Below, in pieces: positions 62,987 to 64,000 of a stretch of 64,000 nucleotides of DNA; the stretch's first letter is position 1; every line of letters starts with the position of its first letter. The notes below the pieces were generated by a model. The model did not search any database. It saw only the letters and a program-made list of their open reading frames with translations, and was not told where the DNA came from. The position numbers were made by a program, and so were the translations under genes. The DNA is taken from positions 496,001 to 560,000 of the forward strand of contig CAVPRR010000007.1 of assembly GCA_963707965.1 (NCBI GenBank). Direction: 5' to 3'. Source of the DNA: VRUE01 sp963707965 (lineage in GTDB: Bacteria; Actinomycetota; Thermoleophilia; Solirubrobacterales; 70-9).

Positions 62987-64000
62987 CCTCGCCGTCAGCT
63001 CCCCATACAGCGCGTCGACGTCGTCCAGCAGCCGCTCGGCGCCGTAGCGGGCGAGGGCACGGCGCTGGGCGGCGGCGCCGCTCTCGCGGCGGCGAGCGGG
63101 GTCGCCGGCCATGCTCACCAAGGCGCCGCCCAGCGCCTCGACATCGCCCTTGGGGACGAGGATGCCGGTCTCTCCGCTGACCACCTCGTGGACGCCGCCG
63201 ACGTCGGTGGCGACTGCCGGCAGGCCCGCCGCCGCCGCCTCGATCAGGGAGACGGGCGTGCCCTCGTTGTCGGAGGAGAGGACGGCGAGGTCGGCAGCGG
63301 CGAAGAGCGGCCGCAGCTCGCGCCGGTAGCCGAGAAAGTCGACGACCCCGGCTATGCCAAGCTCGGCGGCCTGGCGCTCGAGCCGCGGGCGCTCCTCGCC
63401 ATCGCCCACCACCACCAGCCGCAGGCGCGGCTCGGACTCCCTGGCCTGCGCCAGGGCTCGGAGCAGCAGGTCGAGGCGCTTGATCGGGACGACGCGGCCG
63501 ACGAAGACGAGGACGAACTCGTCGCGGCCGATTTGCAGCTCCGAGCGCGAGGCGTCCCTCAGCCCCCCGTCGATCTCGGCCAGCGGCGCGATGTCGAGCC
63601 CGAGTGGCAGTACCCGGAACTTCTCTCGCGGCGCCACCCCGAGGCGGACGAGGTCGTCGACCGTCGCCTGGCTGACCCCGATCAGGCAATCGCTGACCCG
63701 CGCCAGCGCCCGCTCCAGCTCGCGGTAGAGGCGTGACTTCGCCGCGCCGAAGTAGCCCTCCAGAACGTGGCCGTGGAAGGTGTGGACGACGACCGGGCGG
63801 GGACGGACGGCGATGGCGGCCTGGCGGCCCAGGAAGCCCGCCTTCGCGGTGTGGGTGTGGACGACGTGCGGTTTGAACTCGCGTGCCACACGGATCAGCT
63901 TCAGCAGCGCCTGGGCGTCGCGGAGCGGGTTGACCGGCTGCTGAAGCTCGGCGACGAAGCGCATCGTCGCGCCCTCCTCCTCGGCGAGATCGGCCAGCGA
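62966..64000 (-). CDS. Glycosyltransferase family 4 (5' end beyond the window)
   Basis: At least 344 residues; the frame stays open to the window edge and lacks the usual first ~60 residues. HVVHTHTAKAGFLGRQAAIA and VVHTFHGHVLEGYF are typical of WecA-adjacent GT4 enzymes; FVLVFVGRVVPIKRLDLLLR; LAVLSSDNEGTPVSLIEAAA has the E-x7-E donor motif; GLPAVATDVGGVHEVVSGET follows. Intact. Likely an early step of repeat-unit assembly. Confidence 0.9.
   Translation of the reverse strand, partial: SLADLAEEEGATMRFVAELQQPVNPLRDAQALLKLIRVAREFKPHVVHTHTAKAGFLGRQAAIAVRPRPVVVHTFHGHVLEGYFGAAKSRLYRELERALARVSDCLIGVSQATVDDLVRLGVAPREKFRVLPLGLDIAPLAEIDGGLRDASRSELQIGRDEFVLVFVGRVVPIKRLDLLLRALAQARESEPRLRLVVVGDGEERPRLERQAAELGIAGVVDFLGYRRELRPLFAAADLAVLSSDNEGTPVSLIEAAAAGLPAVATDVGGVHEVVSGETGILVPKGDVEALGGALVSMAGDPARRRESGAAAQRRALARYGAERLLDDVDALYGELTARSSRALF

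Noticed and set aside
1..64000. tRNA, rRNA or riboswitch genes
   Set aside because: I looked for GGTTCGA-type T-loops with matching acceptor stems and for conserved rRNA or riboswitch cores and found none I could fold with confidence; a covariance-model scan would be needed to exclude them.

Overview
The window comes from a very GC-rich chromosome with many GTG starts, frequent ATGA/GTGA start-stop overlaps and large secreted beta-repeat proteins. This looks like a high-GC actinobacterium, most likely of the Thermoleophilia/Solirubrobacterales type; that assignment is inference from style, since no rRNA or tRNA was recognised. Base composition and gene style are similar throughout.

Region 1 (1-20.6 kb) is mostly housekeeping and cell-surface genes: the 3' end of a cytochrome P450, an OsmC-type peroxide-defence protein, a PrmC-type methyltransferase, a lipoprotein, two overlapping P-loop ATPases, two large secreted proteins built from InlB/Flg_new-type beta repeats (one with five near-identical 267-bp and three 264-bp tandem units), a neprosin-type glutamic endopeptidase, a PIN/HTH toxin-antitoxin pair, two smaller secreted proteins, and a clan GH-A-like glycoside hydrolase coupled to a small membrane-anchored protein.

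Region 2 (20.6-37.7 kb) is an accessory island. It holds four intact AAA ATPase + PD-(D/E)XK-like (DUF4143) genes and another stand-alone AAA ATPase (a related one lies at 13.5-14.6 kb). Between them are two MNT-nucleotidyltransferase/HEPN-like pairs, a DUF4258/DUF2283 pair, a Fic gene, a TetR regulator, and many short fragments of ATPase genes, several of which are recognisable copies of the ends of the intact genes. Most ATPase and toxin-type genes carry their own palindrome or 19-22-bp-period direct repeat on or just before the start codon. The sequence differs from gene to gene but the placement is conserved, which suggests self-recognising regulation. This is the strongest candidate here for an undescribed system.

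Region 3 (34.2-64 kb, interleaved with the end of region 2) is an exopolysaccharide or surface-glycan locus. It has an O-antigen-ligase/Wzy-type polymerase (one long copy plus two fragments), five sulfotransferases, about eleven glycosyltransferases (GT2, GT4, GT14, GT25 and GT92 types), a left-handed beta-helix acyltransferase, SAM methyltransferases, an ABC exporter, a GT39/PMT-like membrane protein, a Wzz/BY-kinase chain-length regulator, an IS630-type element and a further Fic module. Five sulfotransferases point to a sulfated, probably acylated and methylated glycan. Many genes here are broken by one-base indels although their motifs are intact in neighbouring frames; residual assembly error is more likely than decay for most of them.
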